A stretch of 23,586 nt of DNA, taken from the NCBI GenBank assembly GCA_035474375.1, contig DATINJ010000211.1, positions 1 through 23,586 of the forward strand, given 5' to 3'. This DNA comes from JANNPJ01 sp035474375. Lineage in GTDB: Bacteria > Actinomycetota > Actinomycetes > Actinomycetales > Kineosporiaceae. Below, in pieces: positions 7,012 to 15,200 of the stretch (its first letter is position 1; every line of letters starts with the position of its first letter). Below the pieces are notes generated by a model. It was given only the letters and a program-made list of their open reading frames with translations. It was not told the DNA's origin and searched no databases. The position numbers and the translations under genes were made by a program.

Positions 7012-8162
7012 GAGGAGTACGCGCTGTTCTCGTGCACGTAGGCATGGGTCAGGTCGTTCGTCCAGACGGTGGCGGTAGCGTCGCCGACCTTCAGGTCAAT
7101 CGTGACCGTGACCTTCCGGTCGGTGAGGTCGATCGCGGCCGGGGACTCCCCCGGCGCGCTCTTGCGGCAGACCCAGACGCCGTTCATCGCGACGTCCAGA
7201 TCGGCCGGGTCGAACGCAGCCGTGGTGGTGCCGACACTCGCCAGGATCCGCCCCCAGTTCGGGTCCCGGCCGAAGACCGCGGCCTTGAACAGGTTGCTGC
7301 GGGCCACCGAGCGGCCTACCTCGACGGCGTCCGCCTCGCTCGCCGCGTTGCGCACCTCGATGCTGATCTCGTGGTCGGCGCCCTCGGCGTCGGCCAGCAA
7401 CTGCTGGGCCAGGTCCAGGCAGACGCCACGGACGGCGGCGGCGAACTCCTCCGGTTCCGGCGTGACGCCGCTGGCCCCAGAGGCGAGCAGCGCCACGGTG
7501 TCGTTGGTGGACTGGCAGCCGTCGGAGTCCAGCCGATCGAAGCTGACCCGGGTGGCGGCCCGCAGCGCGGCATCACAACCGGCCGCGTCGACGTCCGCAT
7601 CCGTGGTGATCACGACGAGCATGGTGGCCAGCGCCGGGGCCAGCATGCCGGCGCCCTTGGCCATCCCGCCGACCGTCCAGCCGGCCGGTGAGCTGTGCGC
7701 GGCCTGCTTGGCCACGGTGTCGGTGGTCATGATGGCGTGCGCGGCGTCACTGCCGCCGTCGGCACTGAGCGTCTGGTTGGCGGCCGCGACCCCGGCGAGC
7801 ATGTGCTCCCGGTCGAACATCGGCCCGATCAGGCCGGTGGAACAGACCAGGACGTCGAGAGCCGAGATCCCGGCCAGCCGGGCGACTTCCTCGGCGGTGG
7901 CATGGGTCAGTTCGAAGCCTTCACTGCCGGTGTAGCAGTTGGCGCCGCCGGAGTTCAGGACCGCAGCGCGGAGCCGGCCGTCGGCTGCCGTTCGCTCGCT
8001 CCACAGCACCGGGTTGGCCTTGCACCGGTTGCTGGTGAAGACCGCCGCCGCGGCATCGCGCGGGCCGTCGTTGACGACCAGGGCGACGTCAAGACCACCG
8101 CTACTCTTCAGCCCCGCCGCGACGCCTGCGGCGCGGAAACCCTTCGCTGCCGTGACACTCAT
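7008..8162 (-). CDS. argJ: Ornithine acetyltransferase / amino-acid acetyltransferase ArgJ
   Basis: A 384-residue enzyme that moves the acetyl group from N-acetylornithine to glutamate, closing the acetyl cycle; some members also make N-acetylglutamate from acetyl-CoA. The family cleaves itself in an ATML motif. Here the site is Ala179-Thr180 in APALATML, with Thr180 as nucleophile; the usual Asn-Met before ATML is Ala-Leu. RDPNWGR and the C-terminus TNDLTHAYVHENSAYSS are typical. The ATG at 8162 has a weak GGGA upstream. It is 66 bp after the ACT-domain gene and overlaps argB by four bases if that starts at 7011. No argA or argE is in the window, consistent with the cyclic pathway. Confidence 0.96.
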   Translation of the reverse strand: MSVTAAKGFRAAGVAAGLKSSGGLDVALVVNDGPRDAAAAVFTSNRCKANPVLWSERTAADGRLRAAVLNSGGANCYTGSEGFELTHATAEEVARLAGISALDVLVCSTGLIGPMFDREHMLAGVAAANQTLSADGGSDAAHAIMTTDTVAKQAAHSSPAGWTVGGMAKGAGMLAPALATMLVVITTDADVDAAGCDAALRAATRVSFDRLDSDGCQSTNDTVALLASGASGVTPEPEEFAAAVRGVCLDLAQQLLADAEGADHEISIEVRNAASEADAVEVGRSVARSNLFKAAVFGRDPNWGRILASVGTTTAAFDPADLDVAMNGVWVCRKSAPGESPAAIDLTDRKVTVTIDLKVGDATATVWTNDLTHAYVHENSAYSS

Positions 8163-8228
8163 GTGCTTGATCCCTACATCCTGTTTGTCCTGCTCGCTGG
8201 TGAAACTCGCCGCGCAACTGCGGCTGGA

Positions 8229-8618
8229 CTACTCGGCGTCCTCGGTGACGGTGTAGCCCGCGTGCCGCCACACCGACGTGGCGACCAGCGACTGTGCGGC
8301 CGGAACGAGCACCCAATCGGTGTCGAAGGTCGACACCGTCAGCACCGGGATCCCGGCATCGGCCAGCGGTTTGAGCAGCCGCAACAGGATGCCGATCTGG
8401 GAGAACTCCAAGGCCCCAGCCGCCCGGATCACTGTGAACGGGCCTTCGACCGGGCCGGGCACCGGCTCCGGCAGGCTGTTCGTCGGGCAGATCACGCTGG
8501 TCTCATCTGCCGTACGGGAGACGCTGGCCAGCGGCGATCCGACGGCCCAGTCCGGTTCGGGGGCGTCCGGATCAAGCCGGACTACCGCCATCGCCTGCCG
8601 GTACTGGATCAAGTGCAC
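8229..8618 (-). CDS. CASTOR-like ACT-domain protein inside the arg operon
   Basis: A 129-residue protein of the small ACT family related to the ACT repeats of CASTOR proteins (ACT_7 type). Residues 1-60 fit the first half, with SVICPTN at 41-47. The second half has the family hallmark: EFSQIGILL (71-79), LKPLADAGIPV (82-92) and STFDTDWVLV (96-105). Such ACT domains usually bind amino acids and regulate a partner; no catalytic residues are visible. Start: GTG at 8618 with GAGGAG five bases upstream, a strong site. It lies 37 bp after argC and 66 bp before argJ, so it is almost surely cotranscribed with arginine genes. An arginine or intermediate sensor is plausible; that role is inferred, the family call is fairly firm. 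Confidence 0.82.
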   Translation of the reverse strand: MHLIQYRQAMAVVRLDPDAPEPDWAVGSPLASVSRTADETSVICPTNSLPEPVPGPVEGPFTVIRAAGALEFSQIGILLRLLKPLADAGIPVLTVSTFDTDWVLVPAAQSLVATSVWRHAGYTVTEDAE

Positions 8619-8655
8619 GTTGACTCCTCGGGGATCGGCAGCGCTGGATCGTGCT

Positions 8656-9702
8656 TCATGGGGCCACCCCCGTGACCGGCAGGCCGAGCGTCTCCGGCAA
8701 GTCGAGCGCGAGATTGGTGGATTGCACCGCTCCGCCCGCCGTGCCCTTGGTGAGATTGTCGATCGCGCTGACGACGACCACCCGGCCGACGCGCCCGTCC
8801 ACAGCTAACTGGAGGAGCGCGGTGTTCGACCCGAGCGTATCCGCCGTCCGCGGCCAGCGACCTTCCGGCAGGACCCGGACGAAGGGCTCGTCAGCATATG
8901 TTCGCCGCCAGGCCTCCTGCACGTCACCGGCTTCTACTCCGGCTTTCAGCCGAGCGGTGCAGGTGGCGAGGATGCCACGGGACATCGGCGCCAGGGTCGG
9001 GGTGAACGACACCCGAACCGGCTCCAGCCCGCTGAGCCCCAGACACTGCTCGATCTCCGGAGTGTGCCGGTGCCCGCCGCCGACACCGTACGGGCTCATC
9101 GAGCCCATCACCTCGCTGCCGATCATGTTCACCTTGGCCGACTTACCCGCGCCCGACGTCCCGCTGGCCGCCACGATCACCACGTCGTCCGGCTCCAGCA
9201 AACCGGCGGCGAAGCCGGGAGCCAGAGCCAGGCTGGCGGCCGTGGGATAACACCCCGGCACGGCGATCCGGCGGGCCCCGGAAAGTGACTCCCGCTGTTT
9301 CGTGCCGTCACCGCGCGGCAGTTCGGGCAGCCCGTAGGCCCAGGCCCCGGCATGCTTGCCGCCGTAGAACTCGGTCCAGGCCTCCGGATCGGTCAGCCGG
9401 TGGTCAGCACCGCAGTCGATCACCACCGTGTCGGACGGCAGCTGCGCGGCGATCACCGCGCTGGCGCCGTGCGGCAACGCCAGGAAGACGACGTCGTGAC
9501 CGCCGAGTGTCTCCGCGTTGGTCGGCTCCAGCACCCGGTCGGCGAGCGGATGCAGGTGTGGCTGGTGCTCGCCGACGAGGCTGCCCGCACTGGAGGCCGC
9601 AGTCAGCGTGCCGATCTCAACCTCGGGATGCCCGAGCAGGATGCGGAGCAGCTCACCACCGGCATACCCACTGGCTCCGGCCACTGCGACACTGATTCCC
9701 AT
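8656..9702 (-). CDS. argC: N-acetyl-gamma-glutamyl-phosphate reductase
   Basis: A 348-residue NADPH-dependent enzyme reducing N-acetylglutamyl phosphate to the semialdehyde. GASGYAGGELLR (9-20) is the NADP-binding loop. Catalytic Cys151 sits in VPGCYPTAASLAL, and KFNMIGSE-like VNMIGSEVMG follows in the C-terminal domain. First gene of the operon. I choose the ATG at 9702 (MGISVAVAG), where homologues begin; a TTG at 9729 would add nine residues that include the promoter-like AT-rich DNA. There is no clear Shine-Dalgarno sequence before 9702, so the message may be leaderless or have a very short leader. Confidence 0.96.
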   Translation of the reverse strand: MGISVAVAGASGYAGGELLRILLGHPEVEIGTLTAASSAGSLVGEHQPHLHPLADRVLEPTNAETLGGHDVVFLALPHGASAVIAAQLPSDTVVIDCGADHRLTDPEAWTEFYGGKHAGAWAYGLPELPRGDGTKQRESLSGARRIAVPGCYPTAASLALAPGFAAGLLEPDDVVIVAASGTSGAGKSAKVNMIGSEVMGSMSPYGVGGGHRHTPEIEQCLGLSGLEPVRVSFTPTLAPMSRGILATCTARLKAGVEAGDVQEAWRRTYADEPFVRVLPEGRWPRTADTLGSNTALLQLAVDGRVGRVVVVSAIDNLTKGTAGGAVQSTNLALDLPETLGLPVTGVAP

Positions 9703-9740
9703 AACGCATGACCATACATTAGAACGCAATTTTATGCATC
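9703..9740 (-). promoter_or_regulatory. Probable argC promoter with overlapping ARG box
   Basis: Read on the minus strand, ATGCATAAAATTGCGT (9739-9724) is an imperfect palindrome of the ARG-box kind, and it contains TAAAAT (9734-9729), a good -10 hexamer. A second half site, AATGTATG, follows at about 9719-9712. This is one of the few AT-rich stretches in the window and lies directly before argC, whose operon encodes ArgR. No good -35 is visible. ArgR binding over the -10 would repress the whole operon. Confidence 0.5.
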
Positions 9741-9849
9741 TTCGATGGCTAATGAGCGCCGGAGTGGCGATGGGGCCGGGTGAGACTATAGCTGTCTGTC
9801 GGGACGCGTGACAGAGCGTTGCGCCTTCTCGTTGCGGCGAACCTCAGGC

Positions 9850-9861
9850 GGCCGATCGGCC
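9850..9861. other. 12-bp perfect palindrome in the argC/SDR gap
   Basis: GGCCGATCGGCC reads the same on both strands. It lies between the argC promoter region and the long hairpin 9881-9958. It may be chance in GC-rich DNA. Confidence 0.25.
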
Positions 9862-9880
9862 AGCGAGCTACTCGACCGCC

Positions 9881-9958
9881 CGCAACCCGACTCGGTCTAA
9901 CCCCCACCGGCAACGTTTACCAAGACCCCTGCGGAGACTTACACCGAGCCGGGTTGCG
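9881..9958. terminator. Long hairpin downstream of the SDR gene
   Basis: Arms CGCAACCCGACTCGGT (9881-9896) and ACCGAGCCGGGTTGCG (9943-9958) pair at 15 of 16 positions around a 46-base loop. It starts 41 bases past the SDR stop and ends about 140 bases before the argC promoter, so it could end SDR transcription. No U-tract follows, and the loop is longer than in a standard terminator, so another structured RNA role is possible. Confidence 0.4.
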
Positions 9959-9998
9959 GAGCGGCGAGTGCTACCTCGTGCTTTGTCTGATTCAAGAC

Positions 9999-10862
9999 CT
10001 AGGCAAGCGGGTCGGTGGGGCTCCAGGGAGTGACAGCCAGGCGGCGGGTCGGCGCGGGGACGGCACCGGAGCCATCGGCCAACTCCTGCGCGGCTTTTCG
10101 GAGCGAATCGACGGTATCGACGCCGGCCCGCAGAAAGCAGCCGGACCAGGGATCGAGTTCCCCGTGAGCCACCGCGAGCACCAGGTCGAGAACCCGCTCC
10201 GGGGCAGTCCAGTCAGTCCGGCCGGCGTGCACCGGCATCGCCGCCGTCATCTCGGTCTGCACCGTGCCTGGCGACACCTCGAAAGCCCTCAGCCCGCGCG
10301 CAAACCCGGCCAGATGCAGGTTGCCGGTGAGGCGGAACAGCCCGGCTTTGGCTGCGCCGTACGCCGAGTAGATCTCCCGGTCGTTCGCCCCGATGCCGGA
10401 ACTCAGGTTGATCACCCGGCCGGCACCGCGCTCCACCATGCCCGGTACCACCGCGCGGACCAGGTGAAACGGTCCGCGTAGATCGGTTTCGACGACGTCC
10501 CACCAATCGTTCGGGTCAGCCTGCCAGACGGGCACCTCGACCGAGTCGATCACGCCGGCGCTGTTCACCAGCAGGTCGATCCCGCCCAGTTCGCTCTGCA
10601 CGGCGGCGATCGCCGCCTGGACGGCTCCGAAGTCGCGGACGTCGGCCAGCCCGACCACGGCTCGACCGCCGGCCGCGGCGACTTCCTCGGCCACCGCGAC
10701 CAGCCCCGGTTGCGAGCGGCCGAGCAGACCGACAGCGATCCCGGAGCGGGCCAGACCAAGCACCAACTCCCGGCCGAGGCCTCGGTTCGCCCCGGTGATC
10801 AGCGCCGTCCGGGTCAGCATCGGCTCAGCCGCCGGTGCACCACCCTTGTCACGATCGAGCAC
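9999..10862 (-). CDS. Short-chain dehydrogenase/reductase family protein
   Basis: A 287-residue classical SDR; substrate unknown. TGANRGLG (23-30) is the NAD(P) glycine motif, NSAG (100-103) the structural motif, and Ser155, Tyr168 and Lys172 form the catalytic set in the usual spacing (YGAAK). No membrane segment or signal peptide. Start: GTG at 10862 with GGGAGG six bases upstream, better than the ATG at internal codon 15, although homologues usually begin near MLTRTALITG. It stands alone, 337 bp after pheT and about 300 bp before argC, and nothing nearby suggests a pathway. Whole catalytic set intact. Confidence 0.88.
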   Translation of the reverse strand: MLDRDKGGAPAAEPMLTRTALITGANRGLGRELVLGLARSGIAVGLLGRSQPGLVAVAEEVAAAGGRAVVGLADVRDFGAVQAAIAAVQSELGGIDLLVNSAGVIDSVEVPVWQADPNDWWDVVETDLRGPFHLVRAVVPGMVERGAGRVINLSSGIGANDREIYSAYGAAKAGLFRLTGNLHLAGFARGLRAFEVSPGTVQTEMTAAMPVHAGRTDWTAPERVLDLVLAVAHGELDPWSGCFLRAGVDTVDSLRKAAQELADGSGAVPAPTRRLAVTPWSPTDPLA

Positions 10863-11047
10863 GGTCGGCCTCCCCTACCCGCGGACACGGACACCATCGG
10901 GCAAGATCGCCGCGCGACTGACCGGAACTCCGTGCGGACAACCTGGTGTGCGACACGACCCCCATCTTGGCACCCAGACTTGGCGCTCCGATCGGCACTG
11001 AGCCGAACCGGCGGCCTCGGCGAGGTTTCGGCGCCAGTCTCCCCGCT

Positions 11048-11068
11048 GATGATCGGGCACGCTTGCGC
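11048..11068. repeat. Weak relative of family A element
   Basis: GATCGGGCACGCTTGC matches the forward family A core GATCATGCACGCTTGC at 14 of 16 positions. No partner arm is seen. Confidence 0.35.
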
Positions 11069-11100
11069 GGACCCTCCTGGGCCCTCGGCATAACCCAAAA

Positions 11101-11164
11101 GATCGCCAGCTGTGCCCACCTTTGTGCCCGGAAAAGGGCCCTTCAGCGGGCACAGCTGACGATC
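11101..11164. repeat. Family B palindromic repeat, copy 2 (terminator-like, downstream of pheT)
   Basis: The left arm starts GATCGCCAGCTGTGCCCAC and the right arm (11147-11164) is its reverse complement over 18 bases with one or two differences. It begins 35 bases past the pheT stop. On the minus strand the hairpin is followed by TTTT, so here it looks like a factor-independent terminator for pheST. The outer 18 bases are nearly the same as in the copy after argH; the inner part has diverged. Confidence 0.72.
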
Positions 11165-11199
11165 TTGGCAACCAGCGCCATGATCTTCGGCGCGGGCTG

Positions 11200-13806
11200 C
11201 TAGCGGCGCAGCGTCGCCCCGGTCGCTGCGGTCGCCGCGGCCACCGCAGAGTCCCGAGCGGCGAGGGTTTCCTCGGCGGTCAGGGTTCGGTCCGGCGCCC
11301 GGAAACGCAGGGCGAAGGCCAGCGAGCGCTGCCCCGGCTGGATCGGCGGCTTGGTGTACACGTCGAACAACCGCACCGACTCCAGCAGTTCGCCCGCGCC
11401 CGCGACGAGTGCGGCCTGCACCTGCGCGGCCGGGACGTCCGCATCGACGACCAGCGCGACGTCCTCCTTCGCCATCGGGAAGGTGGAGATCGGCTCGGCG
11501 GCGACCACCGCTCCCGAGGCGGCGATCAGGACGTCGAGATCGACCTCGGCGGCCACTGTCCGGGCCGGTAGCCCGAGTGCCGCTACCACCTTGGGATGCA
11601 GTTCACCGGCGTGCCCGAACAGCTGCCCGTCGATTTCCAGCCGGGCACACCGCCCGGGATGCCACGGCGCGTGATCGGCGTCCTTGGTCACGGTGGGAGT
11701 GATCCCGACCGTCCGGGCGATCAGCAGCGCGGCGTCCACGGCGTCCGACCAGTCTGCCGCTCGACCGGCGGCGTTCCAGCCGGGCAACTCGCGCTGACCG
11801 GTCAGCACGATCGCGGCGCGGCGCGGCTGGGCCGGCAACGCGGCGTCGAGGGCGGCCAGCTCGGCCTCCGTAGGACGGCCGGTCACGCTCGGCCGCCCGG
11901 CCACCGGAAGGGCACCCGGAACCGGCCGGGTGACCGAGCCGATCTCGAACAGCCCCAGATCGGTGAACCCTCGCCCGACGTTCCGGCGCACCGCCTCAAC
12001 CAGGGTGGACAGCACCGAGGTACGCAGGAACGGCTGCTCGTCGGACAGCGGGTTCGCCAGCTTCAGCGCCACCCGGCGGGGATCGTCGGCACTCAGCCCG
12101 AACGCGTCATGCACCGCCGTGCCGACGAACGGGTAGGTGAGCACCTGCACCAGCCCGTGCTCGGCGAGCGCCCGGGCCACCGAACGGCGCACCAGCTGGC
12201 CATGGCTGAGGCCACGGCCGGGTGGCGCGATCGGCAGGATCGAGGGAATGTGCTGGTATCCGCGCAACCGGGCGATCTCCTCGACCAGATCGACGCCGAT
12301 CCGCAGATCCGGCCGCCAGCTCGGGGCCCGGACCAGCAGCACATCGGACTCGGTGATCTCAACGACGGCCCCGCTCAGCTCCGATTCGAGCACCTCGGCG
12401 CCCTCGGCGGACACCGTGCAGCCGATCTCGGTCAGGCTCTCGATCACCTGTGCTCGGGACCACTCGCACCCGGTAACCCGGTTCGGCAGCTCCCAGGACA
12501 TCCGGATCAACGCACCCGGCTGCGCCCGGCCGACGTCCGTCACCGGCCCGATCGCCGTCTGCTCGCCACCACCGAACTGCACCAGCAACCGAACCGCCAG
12601 CTCCGCCGCCCGGTCCGCCAGATCGCTGTCGACGCCGCGTTCGAACCGCTTGCTCGCCTCGGTGGACAGCTTGTGCCGCCGGGCGGTGCGCGCCACCGTC
12701 ACCGGGTCGAAGTGCGCGGCCTCGAGCAGCACGTTCGTGGTGCCGGCGTGCACCTCACTGCTGGCACCGCCCATCACTCCGGCCAACGCGAGCACCCGGT
12801 CGCCGCCACCATCGGTGATCAGCAGGTCTTCCGGATCGAGCACCCGGACGACGTCGTCCAGGGTGGTCAGCTTCTCCCCCGAGCGGGCCCGGCGGACGAC
12901 GATCGGCCCACTCAGCCGGTCCAGGTCGAAGGCGTGCAGCGGCTGGCCAACCGCCAACATCACATAGTTGGTGACGTCGACAGCAAGCGAAATCGGCCGC
13001 ATCCCAGCCTGTTCCAGCCGACGCTGAAGCCAGCGCGGGGAGGCCGCGGTGGTATCGACACCGTGCACGATCCGGGCCACGTAGCGGCCACAGCCCGCCT
13101 GACCACGGATCGGCGCGCCGTCCTCCAGCCGGACGTCGAACCCGTCACCGGCCGGAACCGGAACCTCGATCAGCGCCGGATCGGCGGGGTCGGTGAACTT
13201 CGCGCCTGTGGCGTGCCGGTACTCCCGGGCGATCCCACGCAGGCTGAGCGCATAGCCGCGGTCCGGCGTCACGTTGACCTCGACGGTCTCCTCGGCCAGG
13301 CCGAGCAAGGTGATCGCGTCGGTGCCGGCCGGGACGTCGCCCAACTGCCACTCGACCAGCCGGATGATCCCGTCATGGTCGTCACCGAGGCCGAGTTCCC
13401 GCGCTGAGCAGATCATTCCGTCGGACACGTGACCGTAGGTCTTGCGCGCCGCGATCGCGAACCCGCCCGGCAGCACCGCGCCCGGCAGGCACACCACAAC
13501 CTTGTCGCCGAGAATGAAATTCCTTGCCCCGCAGACAATTCCGCGCGGACCGAAGGTACCGTCGGGCAGTTCGACGCCGTGCTCACCGACGTCCACCTGG
13601 CACCAGCGAATGACTTTGCCGTTCTTCTGCGGCTCTTCGACGAACTCCAGTACCTCGCCGACCACCAGCGGACCGGTGATGTCACCGCCGCCGTGGACGG
13701 CTTCCTCCTCCAGCCCGACCCGGACCAGGTCGGCCGCGACCTGCTCGGCCGTGGTCCCGGCAGGCAACTCGACGTACTCGCCGAGCCAACTCAGTGGCGC
13801 GCGCAT
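11200..13806 (-). CDS. pheT: Phenylalanyl-tRNA synthetase beta subunit
   Basis: An 868-residue subunit of the alpha2-beta2 synthetase that charges tRNA-Phe. From the N-terminus: MRAPLSWLGEYVELP start, an EMAP/tRNA-binding-like domain (about 40-150) with GARNF and LPG, the B3/B4 editing domain, the B5 domain, a catalytic-like core (LVEEIARLRGY onward) and a C-terminal FDX-ACB anticodon-binding domain (about the last 95 residues, STFPMAKEDVALVV). The ATG at 13806 has GGAG five bases upstream and shares one base with the pheS stop (TGATG), so translation is coupled. A longer in-frame extension into pheS is an artefact. Length is slightly above the usual 800-830. Confidence 0.96.
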   Translation of the reverse strand: MRAPLSWLGEYVELPAGTTAEQVAADLVRVGLEEEAVHGGGDITGPLVVGEVLEFVEEPQKNGKVIRWCQVDVGEHGVELPDGTFGPRGIVCGARNFILGDKVVVCLPGAVLPGGFAIAARKTYGHVSDGMICSARELGLGDDHDGIIRLVEWQLGDVPAGTDAITLLGLAEETVEVNVTPDRGYALSLRGIAREYRHATGAKFTDPADPALIEVPVPAGDGFDVRLEDGAPIRGQAGCGRYVARIVHGVDTTAASPRWLQRRLEQAGMRPISLAVDVTNYVMLAVGQPLHAFDLDRLSGPIVVRRARSGEKLTTLDDVVRVLDPEDLLITDGGGDRVLALAGVMGGASSEVHAGTTNVLLEAAHFDPVTVARTARRHKLSTEASKRFERGVDSDLADRAAELAVRLLVQFGGGEQTAIGPVTDVGRAQPGALIRMSWELPNRVTGCEWSRAQVIESLTEIGCTVSAEGAEVLESELSGAVVEITESDVLLVRAPSWRPDLRIGVDLVEEIARLRGYQHIPSILPIAPPGRGLSHGQLVRRSVARALAEHGLVQVLTYPFVGTAVHDAFGLSADDPRRVALKLANPLSDEQPFLRTSVLSTLVEAVRRNVGRGFTDLGLFEIGSVTRPVPGALPVAGRPSVTGRPTEAELAALDAALPAQPRRAAIVLTGQRELPGWNAAGRAADWSDAVDAALLIARTVGITPTVTKDADHAPWHPGRCARLEIDGQLFGHAGELHPKVVAALGLPARTVAAEVDLDVLIAASGAVVAAEPISTFPMAKEDVALVVDADVPAAQVQAALVAGAGELLESVRLFDVYTKPPIQPGQRSLAFALRFRAPDRTLTAEETLAARDSAVAAATAATGATLRR

Positions 13807-14897
13807 CAGGACTCCATGCCGTAGTGCTGACTGAACCGGATATCGCCCTCGACCATGTCGCGCATGTCTTCTACCCCGTTGCGGAACATCAGGGTCCGCT
13901 CGATGCCCATCCCGAAAGCGAAGCCGCTGTAGACCTCCGGATCGATGCCGCAGGCGCGCAGCACGTTCGGGTGCACCATGCCGCAGCCACCCCACTCGAT
14001 CCAGCCGGTGCCCTTGCAGGTTCGGCAGCTGCGGTCTTCGCCCTTGCAGATCATGCAGAGCACGTCCGGCTCGGCGCTCGGCTCGGTGAACGGGAAGAAC
14101 GACGGCCGCAACCTGGTCCGGACGTCCGGCCCGAACAGCTCCTGGGCCAGGTGGTCCAGGGTGCCCTTGAGATGCGCCATGGTCAGGCCCTTGTCGATGG
14201 CAAGGCCCTCGACCTGGTGGAACACCGGGGTGTGCGTGGCGTCCAGCTCATCGGTCCGGAACACCTTGCCGGGGCAGACCACATAGATCGGCGCCCCCCG
14301 CTCCAGCATCGTGCGGGCCTGCACCGGCGACGTGTGCGTGCGCAGCACCAGGCCGTTCTCCGGCGGATCGACGAAGAACGTGTCCTGCATCTGCCGGGCC
14401 GGGTGGTCCGGGTCGAAGTTCAGCGCGTCGAAGTTGAACCATTCGGCTTCCACCTCGGGGCCTTCGGCGATCTCCCAGCCCATCGCGACGAAGATGTCGC
14501 CGATTCGCTCGGAGATGGTCTCCAGCGGGTGCCGGGCGCCGACCGGTTGCCGATCGACCGGCAACGTGACGTCCACCGATTCCTCGACCAGCACCCTGGC
14601 ATCGCGCTCCAGCTCCAGCTCGGCCTGCCGGGCGACCAGCGCGCGGTTCACCTGACCGCGGGCGGCACCGATCCGCTTACCGGCATCGGCCCGCGCGGCC
14701 GGCGGCAACGCCCCGATCTCGCGATTGGCCAGCGCGAGCGGACTGCGGTCGCCGGTGTGATCCAGGCGGGCCTGCTTCAGCTGATCCAGATCGGCAGCCG
14801 ACTCGAACGCAGCGAATGCCTCCGCCACGAATCGGGCAAGCTCGCTCTCGGACAGCACAGCAACCTCTACCGGGTCGTAATCCTTAGTTCCAGGCAC
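13806..14897 (-). CDS. pheS: Phenylalanyl-tRNA synthetase alpha subunit
   Basis: A 363-residue class II synthetase catalytic subunit. An N-terminal coiled-coil arm (about 15-105) is followed by motif 1 (HPLETISERIGDIF from 123), motif 2 (VFRTDELDATHTPVFHQVEG, about 212-231) and motif 3 (GFAFGMGIER, 325-334). A cysteine cluster CMIC-CRTC (281-294) is seen, as in other actinobacterial PheS proteins, and could hold zinc. Start is GTG at 14897, preceded by GAGAGG; the residues DPVEVAVLSESEL fit the normal N-terminus. It follows a repeat cluster and leads the pheST unit. Confidence 0.96.
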   Translation of the reverse strand: MPGTKDYDPVEVAVLSESELARFVAEAFAAFESAADLDQLKQARLDHTGDRSPLALANREIGALPPAARADAGKRIGAARGQVNRALVARQAELELERDARVLVEESVDVTLPVDRQPVGARHPLETISERIGDIFVAMGWEIAEGPEVEAEWFNFDALNFDPDHPARQMQDTFFVDPPENGLVLRTHTSPVQARTMLERGAPIYVVCPGKVFRTDELDATHTPVFHQVEGLAIDKGLTMAHLKGTLDHLAQELFGPDVRTRLRPSFFPFTEPSAEPDVLCMICKGEDRSCRTCKGTGWIEWGGCGMVHPNVLRACGIDPEVYSGFAFGMGIERTLMFRNGVEDMRDMVEGDIRFSQHYGMES

Positions 14898-15200
14898 CCT
14901 TCGATCCTCTCAGACTCCGCCACCGGGTTTTCCCACCCAACTCTTCGCCGGTGATCATGCACGGTTACCCCTTTGGCTCGGGCAAGCGTGCATGATCACC
15001 GCCACAGAGGGGGGCACGCCGTGCATGACCAGACCTTGTTGGCGAATTCGCTTCGCCGTAGCCAGCCGGTCCTAATCCGGCCGCGATCATGCACGATTGC
15101 CCGCTCGCGGAGGGCTTGGGGTGGCAAGCGTGCATGATCACCGGCACCGAACGGGCAAGCGTGCATGATCACCGGCGCAGAGGGGGGCATGCGTGCATGA
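14898..15200. other. Repeat-filled gap between the RNA methyltransferase and pheS
   Basis: 303 bases with no supportable gene. Most of it is family A elements (14949-15206). The pheS promoter, if separate, must lie within or beside them; a leader for attenuation was looked for and not found. Confidence 0.6.
14949..15001. repeat. Family A inverted pair upstream of pheS
   Basis: Arms 14949-14970 and 14980-15001 are complementary over 22 bases with two mismatches, around a nine-base loop. The right arm contains the consensus GCAAGCGTGCATGATCACC. It lies 52 bases before the pheS start and may act as a hairpin in the pheS leader. Confidence 0.8.

Larger units (their letters stand above)
10863..11199. 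other. Intergenic region between pheT and the SDR gene
   Basis: 337 bases without a convincing gene. It contains the second family B palindrome (11101-11164), a weak family A relative (11048-11068) and the SDR ribosome binding site. The SDR promoter should lie between about 10880 and 11050, but I could not pick one. Confidence 0.6.

Noticed and set aside
9700..9998. tRNA gene in the argC-SDR gap
   Set aside because: The inverted repeat 9881-9958 has tRNA-like size, but there is no T-loop (GTTCGA type) or anticodon arm; I found no tRNA gene in the window.
11596..13407. Plus-strand frame of 603 residues opposite pheT
   Set aside because: Fully antisense to a conserved synthetase subunit; Gln/Arg/His-rich shadow translation.
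14898..15200. Phe-rich leader peptide for attenuation of pheST
   Set aside because: No short frame with phenylalanine codons and a start site is present; the gap is made of repeats.
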